Source: Rhytidiadelphus loreus
Taxonomy: Eukaryota; Streptophyta; Bryopsida; Hypnales; Hylocomiaceae
Length of the DNA: 64,000 nt
NCBI GenBank assembly: GCA_947034895.1
Contig: OX344764.1
Span: 47,411,348 to 47,475,347, forward strand
Reading direction: 5' to 3'
The notes under the pieces were generated by a model that ran no database searches, was not told where the DNA came from, and saw nothing but the letters and a program-made list of their open reading frames with translations. The translations under genes and the position numbers were made by a program. This document shows positions 62,579 to 64,000 of this stretch, piece by piece. Each line of letters starts with the position of its first letter. The first letter of the stretch is position 1.

Positions 62579-63457
62579 CCCCTAAAGTCCCATTGTCCCC
62601 TTGGAGGACAATTTGGAACTCAAGCAGGTTCCTACAGGCTGAAATTTTACCCTAATTTTTTGAAACTTTTTTTGAAAATAGAAAATCTGATAAGCTTTGT
62701 GGGAATATAATTTTTTATTTCAATCGGTGACTGGAAGCAAAAGTTATACCACAAAAAGCCTAGAATTGAACTCGGCGGGTAGCACAAAAAATATTGCAAA
62801 AATTCAAAATAAAAGTTTAAATTTTTTTCCTTCAAAGATTATGTTTTTGTCTACATCTGAAGCTTTGATTCACTCCATTTTGATTAGTGATGTGAAAGTT
62901 ATGAACAATCTTATTTTTCAAGCAATTGAAGCATCTTTTTGAAAAAATAACTTACAGGACTTATTTCAAAATGCCATTTTCAAATTTTTTCAATTTTTTT
63001 TTTTTGAAAAGGTTAAGTTTGCTTGCTCGAACAATCTCACTGTTGGGATTATTGTATTTCAATGCCATCCAAGAGCTATTAACAATTTAGTTTTTCTTTC
63101 AATCTTGGACCTACTTCTACTTAACAATTTTTTGAAGTATGAAAATCAAGTTTTTATTTTTTGAAATTTTTTTCCTAGACTCCCAACTCAATTATTCAAC
63201 AAAATGAATTTTAAATTCAAATTCCATAGTGCACATTTTTTCCACAAATAGAGATCAAAGTCATCTGAAATTGCAGTCTAGTGTTCAAAAAAACTTGTTT
63301 TTCTAACTGTGAATGCTCATATCTTTCAATCTGTACAGTCAAACTTAATGAATTTTTTACCACGTAATCTCAAACAAGTAAAGTTCAAGATCCTACGGAT
63401 TAGAAATGACAGTTTTGAGTGGTTTTTGACAGAAAAATGGCCTTGGGACTATAGGGG
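62579..63457. mobile_element. TTAA-flanked MITE, copy T11
   Basis: 879 bp between TTAA (62575-62578) and TTAA (63458-63461). Left tip CCCCTAAAGTCCCATTGTCC; right tip, inverted, CCCCTATAGTCCCAAGGCC. Interior CACTCCATTTTGATTAGTGA is shared with T5 and T7, and the left end with T1 and T2, so it links the subfamilies. Non-coding. Confidence 0.8.
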
Positions 63458-63461
63458 TTAA

Positions 63462-64000
63462 CCAGCCATCCACATGCATCATCTTAGTTCTTGGATCAAA
63501 TTCAAGGATGATACCCATAGGGTCCCAACTTTTTTATTTATTTTTATGAATCTGAACACCAAGTTTAAGACTGACATAAAGAAACTTTGGTCACAATTGC
63601 TTAGTGCTAATTTTATAGAACTCGATTACTGAGGTCCTAGTGAGCCAAGAGGGGACTGAAATTTGATCATAGAGGTCGAGAAGGAGCTTGAGGCTGACCT
63701 GTGAGAACAAGCTGAAGTCAACCAGCAAGTGACCTTGCAAAGCCACCCCACCTGGACACAAGTTCCGGTTCACCATTCTGTTGCAAAAATTTCTCATTCA
63801 AGCTCTGATTTCACTTGACAGCATACGGAACCCATTTTGAAACTCAAAAAACAAGCTTAGAGTCATAGAGGTTTAGAATTTATGAAATTGATATAGCAAG
63901 GGAACGCAAGTTGGAGTGTGAACCCTCCATTAGAGAATATTTTATCTCATTGATCAAAGATTGACTTGATTAAAAGACGAATAGAAAAGACAAATTAGAG
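63462..64000. other. Intergenic, no gene seen
   Basis: Slightly less AT-rich. The open frame at 63591-63797 (minus) lacks a recognisable domain and splice context. No repeat recognised. Confidence 0.35.

Overview
The window looks like nuclear DNA of a land plant. Two spliced genes have canonical GT-AG introns, and there is a plant-type L1 retrotransposon with a DUF4283/CCHC ORF1 and an APE-RT-zf-RVT ORF2. Most of the rest is AT-rich DNA full of small DNA-transposon relics. I cannot name the species; a non-seed plant is possible but unproven. No rRNA, tRNA or CRISPR was seen.

Layout. 1-9.8 kb: AT-rich repeat DNA with TTAA-flanked elements and a GC-richer repeat. 9.8-12.3 kb: promoter and a three-exon gene for a secreted 214-aa protein with a 3D/double-psi beta-barrel domain. 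12.3-13.2 kb: duplicated debris of that gene's 3' end and a dispersed repeat. 13.2-21.1 kb: a complete 7.9-kb LINE on the minus strand, bounded by a perfect 16-bp target duplication but broken by seven stops and a frameshift. 21.1-23.4 kb: GC-richer gene debris. 23.5-32.8 kb: a 14-exon minus-strand gene whose reading frame closes exactly (1138 aa), joining an HNH-like motif, a telobox-like MYB/SANT domain and a long coiled coil. 33-64 kb: AT-rich, almost gene-free and densely packed with small transposons.

Main discovery. At least eight elements of about 0.4-0.95 kb (plus partial copies) begin CCCTAA/CCCTTA, have terminal inverted repeats and sit between TTAA tetranucleotides, as expected for non-autonomous piggyBac-like elements. 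One (46952-47897) lies inside another repeat whose related copy at 40.4 kb keeps the uninterrupted TTAA, so the window holds its own empty-site control. Another (57661-60102) contains a second element, which in turn contains a CACTA-like element. No transposase for any of them is encoded here.

The two host genes are not obviously linked in function. The secreted barrel protein would act in the wall or apoplast; the HNH/SANT protein is probably nuclear.
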